This document shows, one piece after another, positions 7,087 through 13,708 of a stretch of DNA of 13,708 bases. Within the stretch, counting starts at the first letter, position 1, and every line of letters starts with the position of its first letter. The notes under the pieces were generated by a model that worked only from the letters and a program-made list of their open reading frames with translations, made no database searches and had not been told where the DNA came from. Made by a program: the position numbers and the translations under genes. This DNA is from JBBDNC01 sp040877875 (GTDB lineage Bacteria; Bacteroidota; Rhodothermia; Balneolales; Balneolaceae): assembly GCA_040877875.1 (NCBI GenBank), contig JBBDNC010000166.1, positions 1-13,708 of the forward strand, given 5' to 3'.

Positions 7087-8541
7087 CTACAACAATCCTG
7101 TTGTGCCACCCCCCTTCTGAAGATTTATATCCATCCCCCTTTCGTTGGTCTTCCATGCTCCTCTGGTGAAGTCAGGTACACTTACAGAATTGGAACGGTT
7201 GGCGACCGACCACTCTGACAAGGGTGTGATAGCACTCCAAAGGGCTGCATCATAGACATCCATCTCCAATGGCAATCCATTGCGAAGACAATCAATTAGA
7301 CGCCAATCCGTTTCATTGACTCTGGCATAACCTCTGAGTTGGCTTCGATCTGCATCTGCTGCCTGACTCACCAACTCTTTGAACTGTCTGGTGATAGCCG
7401 GGGTGTATTGCTCTACCAGGGAATTGAATTCCTCTTGCGAAACCCAGCCGTCATGGCTGGTGGCGATTTGGGCAGGACGCGGATAATGCCTGCAGATCCC
7501 CCTGGTTCCACTTATCAGATTGAAACGAACATTCGGGCGGGGGGAACTTATATCATGCTGAAGCATCAGGGTGCGTCCTTTATGGGTACGGATAGTGGTG
7601 ACATTCATATTGCCTCGAAACTCCTTGCCCACATAAGGCTTAAAATAGTCATCCTCTCCGGCAAGTTCTTCCATTAAAGGAGCCATGGTAAAATCGTCAC
7701 TGGAGACCGATACCAGGTAATCCATCTGATCCCCATAGTTAAGATCCATCATCTGAGCCAGCGGGCCCAGCCCATGCTGGGGATAGAGATTGCCGTTTCG
7801 TCCAACGTTCTCATCAAGACGCCACGGACGATATCCAAACCAATCGTGTTCATCTCTCTCCCACCTGCTCCTGTTAGAGACCCTGTCATGAATATAGGCG
7901 CCTTCCCCGTGAACAGGCTCTCCGAAAACCCCCTGTCTGACCATATTTAATGTAACGGCCGACAATTCACTATGGCAGGAACCGGACATCATCAGACAAT
8001 GTTTCCTCGTTTGCTCCGAAGTTTCTACCACCTGCCAGCACTCCTCGATAGTTTTGGCTGCCGGTAGTTCCATATACACGTGTTTTTCATGTTCCATGGA
8101 ATAAACGGCTTGGGGAGCGTGCAAATGCCAGGGAGTCGCGATATATATCAGATCAATATCAGGTCGTTCACACATGTTTTTCCATGCATTCGGGCCCTCT
8201 GTATACGTGTCGGGGCTATGTTGTGGAAACTGGTGGATTGACTCAATGGTCTGGTGAACCCGTTCAGGGACGATATCACACAACGCTTTGATCTCCACGC
8301 CTTCTACACCGGCCAAACGCCTGACGGTTCCCGACCCGCGGCTTCCGATCCCTACGAGTCCAACCCGGACCGTATCTAAAGCAGGAGCAGCATATCCATG
8401 CATGTTAAACCGTTGATGGGATGATTGTTGAAACGGTTTACGGTTAGTCGATTCCGTAGAATCCAGTAATTTGCTTGCGCCGGTCAGACTCAGGCCGGCA
8501 AGACTAATCTGTTTTAAAAATTCTCTGCGGTTATTCTTCAT
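7087..8541 (-). CDS. GH109-like Gfo/Idh/MocA oxidoreductase, Tat-exported (copy b)
   Basis: A paralog of the gene at 5410-6846; well over half of the residues agree by eye along most of the length. The leader NRREFLKQ (residues 4-11) plus a hydrophobic stretch is Tat-like, but no lipobox cysteine follows, so the product may be periplasmic and soluble rather than anchored. It keeps FNMHGYAAP (45-53), the NAD motif G64-I-G-S-R-G69, ELPAA (158-162), HGEGAYIHD, NLYPQHGLGP (251-260) and LPLEMDVYDA. It differs at two GH109 landmarks: MLENACY is replaced by MMSGSCH (184-190), and the HGGMD segment is replaced by GYARVNE with a longer insert (404-410). These changes fall near where GH109 enzymes hold the sugar, so an altered substrate or an auxiliary role is likely. 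The start lies 33 bases after the amidohydrolase stop, consistent with one operon. Confidence 0.85.
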   Translation of the reverse strand: MKNNRREFLKQISLAGLSLTGASKLLDSTESTNRKPFQQSSHQRFNMHGYAAPALDTVRVGLVGIGSRGSGTVRRLAGVEGVEIKALCDIVPERVHQTIESIHQFPQHSPDTYTEGPNAWKNMCERPDIDLIYIATPWHLHAPQAVYSMEHEKHVYMELPAAKTIEECWQVVETSEQTRKHCLMMSGSCHSELSAVTLNMVRQGVFGEPVHGEGAYIHDRVSNRSRWERDEHDWFGYRPWRLDENVGRNGNLYPQHGLGPLAQMMDLNYGDQMDYLVSVSSDDFTMAPLMEELAGEDDYFKPYVGKEFRGNMNVTTIRTHKGRTLMLQHDISSPRPNVRFNLISGTRGICRHYPRPAQIATSHDGWVSQEEFNSLVEQYTPAITRQFKELVSQAADADRSQLRGYARVNETDWRLIDCLRNGLPLEMDVYDAALWSAITPLSEWSVANRSNSVSVPDFTRGAWKTNERGMDINLQKGGGTTGLL

Positions 8542-8574
8542 GAGCTTTAATTTTTATTTATAGTTCGTTCATGA

Positions 8575-9792
8575 TTATTTCCAGTTCATAATGCGTTTGG
8601 CGTTATCCTGATATAAAGCCTGAAGTGTTGATTCGGACAAATTCAGTCCGTAATAGGGCCACCAAACCCGGCCAACCATATACTCATCGTCTGTTTCCAA
8701 AAGCCTCCACCAGGATTGATACATACTTTTCTTCATGCCCATATCGGTCCCGAACATTACCCGGTCCTGATAGGTAGTAAGAAACTTTTTGGCTGCCCGG
8801 GGAGTCCTTCCAATCTCGTAGTCTCGTGCCGAGATATCCAGGTATAAATTGGGATAGCTGTCAAGTGCCTTGCTCAGGGACGCCAAATCGTGTCCCTGAT
8901 TACTCAGATGACAGGCGATGAACGTGGTATCCGGGTGTTTTTCGAGAGTGCGGTCGCGTGTGGCAAGAAGTTCTCCATGCGAGAGGATATCCTCGCCATG
9001 CAGATTGAAATGCTGATAATCGGGAGTGCGCTCCTGATAGACATTCAACGGCTCCCAGGCAGATGGGTGATCTGCTATATGAATATTTACCGGCATATCC
9101 AGTTCTGCGCATTTACTCCAGAAAAGGTCCAAACGCGGGTCATCGTGGTGCATTCTCTCATCCGGGTCCAGTTCAGCCTCTCTTGTCACTCCTCGTCCTT
9201 TATTGGTTATTTCGCCGACTCCGCGGGCTCCCATCTCATAACACCGTTCCAGTTCTATGGCGACTCGTTCAGGATAAGTCGACTGGTGAATATTTGTAGT
9301 CTCTACCCCGCAGTAGAGCTGGAACCGGTCGGGGTAGGGTTCCAGGTACATCTTGACAAGCCTGTCAAAAGCCGCTCCGGTTGCTCCGGTCAGCAAAACC
9401 GATGTTTTAACTCCGACTTCATCCATTGTCTTGACCCACCGGGCCAGTTTTTCCATAGAATCTCCCTCCCCGCGTTCGGGATAGTTGTGAATATGGACGT
9501 CTATGGCCGGATAGCGGGCTGTCGTTACAAAGGTTTCAGGGACTATCACTAAGGAGGTAGGGGCATAATCCTTCAGCAGTATATCATCCATCGGGCCGGA
9601 CCGGGGGTCCACACCGGGTCCGGCCCAATCTCCGTACTTGGCTTCCTGCCACTCTGGATCCAACTGCCAATTCTTATCAGGTATAGGGTCATGGGTTGTC
9701 CGGGAACTACATCCGGGTATCAAACTTGTGCCCAGTAAACCAATTCCGCCAAGACCACTGATTTTTAGGAAATCTCTTCGGTTTTTTTTCAT
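8575..9792 (-). CDS. Tat-lipoprotein amidohydrolase (Amidohydro_2-type metal-dependent hydrolase)
   Basis: A TIM-barrel metal-dependent hydrolase of the amidohydrolase-2 group, whose members include lactonases, decarboxylases and other C-O/C-C hydrolases. The leader KNRRDFLKI (residues 3-11), a glycine/leucine-rich stretch and the lipobox LIPGC (Cys28) indicate Tat export and lipid anchoring. Metal-site residues are all visible: D-V-H100-I-H102 on strand 1, Glu194 in GVGEI, NIH238IADHP, ACH295LSNQG and GTD350MGM. The length of 405 residues is typical once the leader is removed. Its start is 9 bases after the stop of the upstream hydrolase and its stop is 33 bases before GH109 copy b, so the three are probably co-transcribed. 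In this setting it could open a sugar lactone or act on an aglycone released by its neighbours, but that is inference and no substrate-specific motif was recognised. Confidence 0.85.
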   Translation of the reverse strand: MKKNRRDFLKISGLGGIGLLGTSLIPGCSSRTTHDPIPDKNWQLDPEWQEAKYGDWAGPGVDPRSGPMDDILLKDYAPTSLVIVPETFVTTARYPAIDVHIHNYPERGEGDSMEKLARWVKTMDEVGVKTSVLLTGATGAAFDRLVKMYLEPYPDRFQLYCGVETTNIHQSTYPERVAIELERCYEMGARGVGEITNKGRGVTREAELDPDERMHHDDPRLDLFWSKCAELDMPVNIHIADHPSAWEPLNVYQERTPDYQHFNLHGEDILSHGELLATRDRTLEKHPDTTFIACHLSNQGHDLASLSKALDSYPNLYLDISARDYEIGRTPRAAKKFLTTYQDRVMFGTDMGMKKSMYQSWWRLLETDDEYMVGRVWWPYYGLNLSESTLQALYQDNAKRIMNWK

Positions 9793-9801
9793 TGGTTTTA
9801 A

Positions 9802-11016
9802 TCAGTTTGTCCAGGCCACCTCATCATTATGTCTGACTGCATGCGAGGGAAGAGACTCCCCATCACCAAACGGATAGAGGGTTTTCTGTTCTTCAATGAC
9901 AATTCCCTCTTCATTGAGACTTCCATCCGGATTCATGGCCTTTGACAAATCCAGCTTGAGATGCTTGGCTAAAAACGGGTAGACCGCTGCCCGCTTGTTA
10001 GGTCCGTAATCATGATCTTCATCAGCAAGATGTACATTTTCTACATGTTCCGGTTTCCCCATCAGTTTGTAGATATATCTGATATGAGGATACTCCACCT
10101 CGGGAGTATTTGCTGTCCAGTCTCCACCCACGGAAACCAACAGCAGGGGACGAGGAGCGGCCAGTGCAGCGATTTCAACGTTGTTGGTTTGAAATTCTTC
10201 GGCCTGATGGATCGGCATTCCGCTTTCACACACACATCCTCCAAAAAAATGGGCGGACACCATAACCACCGGGGCGGCAACCGAGATTCGTTCGTCTATG
10301 GCGGTATGTAAAAATGTTTGGCTTCCTCCTCCGGAGGCCCCGGTAGAGGCGATGTTGTCGGGGTCAGCTCCCATGGAAATCAAAAAATCCGTAGCCCGGA
10401 TGCTGTTCCATAGTTGGGTTTTCAAGGCCTCCGGGTGACGGTGTTCCCAGCCGATTTCTTCCATTTGGCCATATCCGACCATATCGTAGGCAAAGACCAT
10501 CGCTCCCATTCGGGCTATGGAGGCAAATCTTTTTTGCGCAGCCGGACGGTAGCGGCCAACCTCTCCGGGGTCTGTCCAGTGACCATGCGTGCTGAGGACT
10601 CCCGGAAGGGCTCCTTCTCCATCTGATTCGGATGGAGTATATAAACTGCCTGTTACATATACCCCCGGTAAACTCTCAAAAGCTACATTTTGGACCTTGT
10701 ACCCATCGTATATTCGCTCCTCTCCCAGAATCGGGTTTAGAGGGGTTTTCTCAGGGAAGACTTCCAATCCGGTTCCTTTCAGGATTTGGGTTCGTATTCG
10801 ATTTGCACGCTGTTCCCATTCCCCCGCAGTCGTATACTTTTGTTTTACTTCTTCAAGGAATGCTTCCCCTTCTGCTTCGGTGAAATAATGCCCGACTGAA
10901 AGCCCGGACTCGGATTCGTTTTGATTAGCCTCTTCACAGGCAGTCGTTATCCATGAAAGACTTGCCAAAGTGGTCAAGAGCAAAAACTGAGATACATGAT
11001 TTTTTATTTTTTTCAT
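9802..11016 (-). CDS. Lipoprotein alpha/beta-hydrolase (acetylxylan-esterase-like)
   Basis: Numbered from the ATG at 11016 (404 residues), the start MKKIKN is followed by a hydrophobic segment and the lipobox ITTAC (Cys27), a standard lipoprotein signal. An in-frame ATG at 11100 would add 28 residues ahead of the signal and is unlikely. The catalytic core shows THGHW (143-147), AYDMVGYGQ (176-184), the elbow G-A-S228-G-G, Asp299 in GGDWT and His335 in DEDHDYG, which is a full Ser-Asp-His triad. A segment with FPEKTPLN (87-94) and FESLPGVYVTGSL (113-125) also occurs in domain 1 of the hydrolase at 3061-5316, so the two are related. As the first gene of the minus-strand block, 9 bases before the amidohydrolase, it probably removes acyl groups from an incoming carbohydrate. 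A peptidase-like or lactone-hydrolase role cannot be excluded. Confidence 0.83.
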   Translation of the reverse strand: MKKIKNHVSQFLLLTTLASLSWITTACEEANQNESESGLSVGHYFTEAEGEAFLEEVKQKYTTAGEWEQRANRIRTQILKGTGLEVFPEKTPLNPILGEERIYDGYKVQNVAFESLPGVYVTGSLYTPSESDGEGALPGVLSTHGHWTDPGEVGRYRPAAQKRFASIARMGAMVFAYDMVGYGQMEEIGWEHRHPEALKTQLWNSIRATDFLISMGADPDNIASTGASGGGSQTFLHTAIDERISVAAPVVMVSAHFFGGCVCESGMPIHQAEEFQTNNVEIAALAAPRPLLLVSVGGDWTANTPEVEYPHIRYIYKLMGKPEHVENVHLADEDHDYGPNKRAAVYPFLAKHLKLDLSKAMNPDGSLNEEGIVIEEQKTLYPFGDGESLPSHAVRHNDEVAWTN

Positions 11017-11846
11017 AAAAGATGGTTTTAAAAAGCTATTGATTAGAAGGTCTGGCTTCGGCCGGTTGCCGGATTGACCAGATTCCTGTGCCGGGCACAT
11101 TCATTAAGGCTATCGGAGGATGTGTATGAAATAAATCGATCACTTGTGAGGTGGAATATCTTCACGACGAGCTCATAATGTAGAATCCGCTGGCCGACGG
11201 ATACAAAAGATGAGTCCTCTGGGTTTGTTGAGTTTCCCCTCATTGTACCAGATTGTTTTCTTGATTCAAAGGAATGTAGCGAATACATTGAATCCCTAAA
11301 AAAAGAAGTATGGTGATATGGGTGATCACTTTATTCAAAATGCTGAGGTGCCTGATAAAATATTTTTGAGTTTCGGTTTTATCTCTATTTCTTATGAACA
11401 TAACTGGGCTTATGAATGATTCCACAATTTGGTGATTCCTCAACTTTCAAGCCAGAAAAAATGTTGTCATTTGTTAAGTCTGACCTATAAACACGAAGTG
11501 GAACGGTAAGTGTATTCTCGGTGGAAGTAATGAAATAAGTAACAAAATCGAAGGGGTTTAATTTAACGGAATAAGATATTGACGAGAGGCCGATTTTGCA
11601 CTGCTGCTATAAATTTAATGATGATGGCTTCCTCCGGTTGTCAAAATGGAGACGATTATCCTGAGTCACCCTCTTCGAATGACTCCTTTTTTATAGACTG
11701 AACAAGCCCGGCCGACAGCTTTAGCTGGGATGTTGACGTATTGGGAGCCGGTTCGACAAGGTGCGGAGAATTCCTACAGTGGCTATATGAAACTGTTGAA
11801 GCAGGTAATTTAATTAAACCTATTAATTCTAAATCTTATTTTGGAT
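11017..11846. other. Divergent intergenic region without a confident gene
   Basis: About 830 bases separate the start of the minus-strand hydrolase from the start of the plus-strand FAD oxidoreductase, so promoters for both blocks should lie here. Roughly 11040-11240 has composition like the coding regions and can be read on the minus strand as an 81-residue open frame (11043-11288) that matches nothing I recognise; it may be leader RNA or gene debris. About 11240-11620 is clearly AT-rich. A plus-strand TATTTTTG at 11361-11368 fits the Bacteroidota -7 consensus TAnnTTTG. It has no clear -33 TTG partner and lies almost 500 bases from the next gene, so I do not call it a promoter. The right end holds a possible broken gene, listed separately. 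Confidence 0.6.
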
Positions 11847-11866
11847 ATGCGAATAGATCGACGTGA
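11618..11866 (+). pseudogene. Possible remnant of an exported lipoprotein gene with an in-frame stop
   Basis: Reading from three consecutive ATGs at 11618, the frame gives MMMASSGC, a lipobox-like end with Cys at 11639-11641, then a polar Ser/Asp-rich stretch and a TGA at 11699-11701. The same frame continues to 11866 and includes WDVDVLGAGS, which resembles a dinucleotide-binding start, followed by unrecognised sequence that overlaps the start of the next gene. It could be the decayed head of a second FAD-oxidoreductase-type lipoprotein. It could also be chance, since the motif is short and there is no body. Confidence 0.3.
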
Positions 11867-13562
11867 CTTTATAAAAGGTACACTGGCATTTGCAGGAGGA
11901 TTGTTTCTTCCCAAACATCTTGTCAGGTTTAATGAAGAGAAATTTGATATTGTCATTTACGGGGCTTCGTCGGCGGGAATTATAGCCGCAGTAGCCGCCG
12001 CCCGGAAAGGTCGCTCAGTAATCCTTGTAGAACCTTCCAATCACCTGGGGGGATTAACAACAGGCGGGCTCAGCCAAACGGATATTGGTGTTGAGGGCGA
12101 AGGGGGAGCCATAGGGGGGTTGTCGTTTGATTTTTACCGCAAGATCCGTCAGCATTACCTGAAGGAGGATGCCTGGACTTATCAAACTTGGGAGGAGTAT
12201 ATGGACAGGTCCAGCCGGCTTGAGCCAGGCAGCGAAGGCATGTTTGGTTTTGAGCCTCACGTCGCCAGAAAAATCTATGAACAGATGCTGGAGGAGGCCG
12301 GCGTCCCGGTCGTCATGAATGATCGAATCCTGTTAAACAGCCGGGGAATCGAAAAACGAAGGAACAAAATTACAGCCATGGTTACCGAAGAGGGGAATGT
12401 CTATCGGGGCAAGATTTTCATGGATGCGACCTATGAATGTGATTTGATGGCGATGGCTGGCGTCAGCTATCATGTGGGACGGGAGAGTAACGTAAAATAT
12501 GACGAGACGTTGAACGGAGTACAAACCCGGCGCTCCCACAATCATATTTTTCATGTAAAAGTCGACCCCTACATCAAACCGGGACAGCCCCATAGCGGGA
12601 TCCTGCCGGGGGTGGACCCTACCGGTCCCGGTAACGAATTTTCGGGCGATCATCGTGTGCAGGCCAACTGTTTTCGTATGTGTCTGACCGATGTGCCGGA
12701 GAACAGCATACCCATTGAAAAACCGGAAGGATTTGAAGAGATCCGTCACGAGTTGTTATTTCGAAAATTTGAGGCCTGTTATACCGAAAGCAAGGATCCG
12801 GGCATCCCCTGGATCAATTCCCCCATGCCCAATCGGAAAACCGATATTAACAACCGGCAGGCTGTATCGACCAATAATATTGGCATGAATTATCAGTATG
12901 CCGATGGAGATTATACGACGAGAGAACGGATCCTGGGAGATCACCGGTTGTACCAGCAAGGACATATGTGGGCGATGGCCAACCACCCCCGGGTGCCGGA
13001 ACATTTCCGTCAGGAGTATAGCAAATGGGGGCTGGCGGCAGACGAATTTACCGATCACGGCAACTGGACACCCCAGCTTTATATCCGTGAATCCAGGCGT
13101 ATGATCGGAGAGTATGTGACGACTGAGCAGGATTGCCGGCGGATGCGGGTTGCCGGAGACGCTATTGGGCTGGGTTCGTATAACATGGACTCGCATAATG
13201 TACAACGGTATATCACCGAGGAGGGATATGTGCAAAATGAAGGGAATCTGGAATATTCGCCGGGCGGTCCTTATGCAATCTCATATCGATCCTTGACGCC
13301 ACGGCGGAGCGAGTGTACGAACTTGCTGGTCTGTTGTAACGGGGTCTCCTCGTCTCATATAGCCTTTGGCTCCATTCGAATGGAGCCGGTGTTTATGATC
13401 CTTGGCCAATCCTCGGCGGCTGCGGCAGATATAGCGATCGAACAAAACAGGATCGTACAGGAAGTGCCCTATTCAATATTAAGGGAGCAACTATTGGAGG
13501 AAGGACAGCGACTGGATGTCGATCTGGATGAATGGCTGCCTCATCCTCCGGAAAATGATTAA
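11847..13562 (+). CDS. FAD-dependent oxidoreductase (PF12831-type), Tat-like leader
   Basis: A flavoprotein of the FAD-dependent oxidoreductase group common in polysaccharide-use loci of Bacteroidota and Planctomycetota; the natural substrate is unknown for most members. Numbered from the ATG at 11847 (571 residues), the leader RIDRRDFIKG (2-11) with a short hydrophobic stretch looks Tat-like, with no lipobox. The FAD-binding beta-alpha-beta fold follows directly: FDIVIYGASSAG (33-44), then VILVE with Glu62 for ribose binding, and HLGGLTTGGLS (66-76). Later landmarks are DATYECDLMAMAG (193-205), YIRESRRMIGEY (412-423) and the C-terminal FAD-contact region HIAFGSIRMEP to GQSSAAAADIA (about 504-530). 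A TTG at 11841 would add only two residues. The gene is divergent from the hydrolase/GH109 block, with an 830-base gap. Oxidising a sugar ring is plausible in this context but is inferred. Confidence 0.85.
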   Translation: MRIDRRDFIKGTLAFAGGLFLPKHLVRFNEEKFDIVIYGASSAGIIAAVAAARKGRSVILVEPSNHLGGLTTGGLSQTDIGVEGEGGAIGGLSFDFYRKIRQHYLKEDAWTYQTWEEYMDRSSRLEPGSEGMFGFEPHVARKIYEQMLEEAGVPVVMNDRILLNSRGIEKRRNKITAMVTEEGNVYRGKIFMDATYECDLMAMAGVSYHVGRESNVKYDETLNGVQTRRSHNHIFHVKVDPYIKPGQPHSGILPGVDPTGPGNEFSGDHRVQANCFRMCLTDVPENSIPIEKPEGFEEIRHELLFRKFEACYTESKDPGIPWINSPMPNRKTDINNRQAVSTNNIGMNYQYADGDYTTRERILGDHRLYQQGHMWAMANHPRVPEHFRQEYSKWGLAADEFTDHGNWTPQLYIRESRRMIGEYVTTEQDCRRMRVAGDAIGLGSYNMDSHNVQRYITEEGYVQNEGNLEYSPGGPYAISYRSLTPRRSECTNLLVCCNGVSSSHIAFGSIRMEPVFMILGQSSAAAADIAIEQNRIVQEVPYSILREQLLEEGQRLDVDLDEWLPHPPEND

Positions 13563-13708
13563 TCACACCTATAACATTAAAAATTGGTGACATGGGTTAA
13601 ATTTTATTACCTGGTCATAACCCATGATTTTGGACTACAAACAAATGATGATGAAATAAAAGATATATTTATTCGCCGTATCGCTTCGCGTGAAAAAAAC
13701 GAGCGCTC
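13563..13708. other. 3' flank with no gene
   Basis: Apart from the inverted repeat at 13591-13626 I see no open frame or RNA gene here. The tail is AT-rich and then becomes mixed near 13670-13708, ending in the short palindrome GAGCGCTC at the window edge. Any following gene would start outside the window. Confidence 0.5.
13591..13626. repeat. Perfect 9-bp inverted repeat downstream of the FAD oxidoreductase
   Basis: CATGGGTTA (13591-13599) pairs exactly with TAACCCATG (13618-13626) across an 18-base AT-rich loop, 29 bases after the stop codon at 13560-13562. There is no T-run after the stem, so it is a weak terminator candidate. A protein-binding palindrome for a gene beyond the window is equally possible. 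Confidence 0.45.

Noticed and set aside
8890..9552. A 220-codon plus-strand open frame
   Set aside because: It lies fully antisense to the amidohydrolase, whose metal-site motifs are all in the other strand; no family features were seen.
11017..11100. ATG at 11100 as the start of the lipoprotein hydrolase
   Set aside because: It would bury the lipoprotein signal 28 residues inside the protein. The ATG at 11016 starts directly with MKKIKN and the hydrophobic segment.
11043..11288. An 81-codon minus-strand frame in the divergent intergenic region
   Set aside because: It overlaps the leader region of the hydrolase, has no recognisable domain and no supporting start signal; it is kept only as a note in the intergenic entry.
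11361..11368. TATTTTTG as a Bacteroidota-type -7 promoter element
   Set aside because: It matches the short consensus but has no -33 partner and is nearly 500 bases from the next plus-strand gene in an AT-rich stretch.

Overview
The window looks like a chromosomal segment of a Bacteroidota- or Balneolota/Rhodothermota-type bacterium. This is an inference from three things: translation starts preceded by A/T-rich leaders with no clear Shine-Dalgarno, many exported enzymes with twin-arginine (RRDFLK/RREFLK) and lipoprotein signals, and GH109-like Gfo/Idh proteins of the type common in those phyla. No rRNA, tRNA, CRISPR array, insertion sequence or phage gene was seen.

Layout. (1) 2-3000, plus strand: an AGE-family sugar 2-epimerase (its start may lie outside the window), then an intergenic stretch with palindromic repeats and a 100-N assembly gap, then an Nramp-fold membrane transporter that lacks the usual metal-binding motifs. 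(2) 3061-11016, minus strand, read from high to low coordinates: an exported lipoprotein alpha/beta-hydrolase, a Tat-lipoprotein amidohydrolase, a Tat-exported GH109-like oxidoreductase, the decayed tail of a second alpha/beta-hydrolase, a second GH109-like oxidoreductase (Tat lipoprotein), and a large two-domain alpha/beta-hydrolase whose second domain has lost its nucleophile. (3) 11017-11846: an 830-base divergent intergenic region, AT-rich in its middle, with a possible broken lipoprotein/dinucleotide-binding gene fragment at its right end. (4) 11847-13562, plus strand: a FAD-dependent oxidoreductase with a Tat-like leader, followed by a stem-loop.

How the genes may work together. The minus-strand block combines esterase-type hydrolases, a metal-dependent amidohydrolase and two NAD-dependent GH109-type enzymes, all with export signals. 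A FAD oxidoreductase is divergent to it, and a sugar epimerase and a transporter are convergent. This suggests a cell-envelope pathway that de-esterifies and redox-processes a decorated carbohydrate or glycoside, with later steps in the cytoplasm. The substrate cannot be named from the sequence. No SusC/SusD pair, sulfatase or regulator is visible in the window.

The block shows a history of duplication and decay. There are two GH109 paralogs, two related hydrolases sharing an FPEKTPLN motif, and a 36-codon remnant of a third hydrolase copy between the GH109 genes. The assembly gap at 1417-1516 is flanked by the same 55 bases on both sides, which is most simply explained by two overlapping contig ends.
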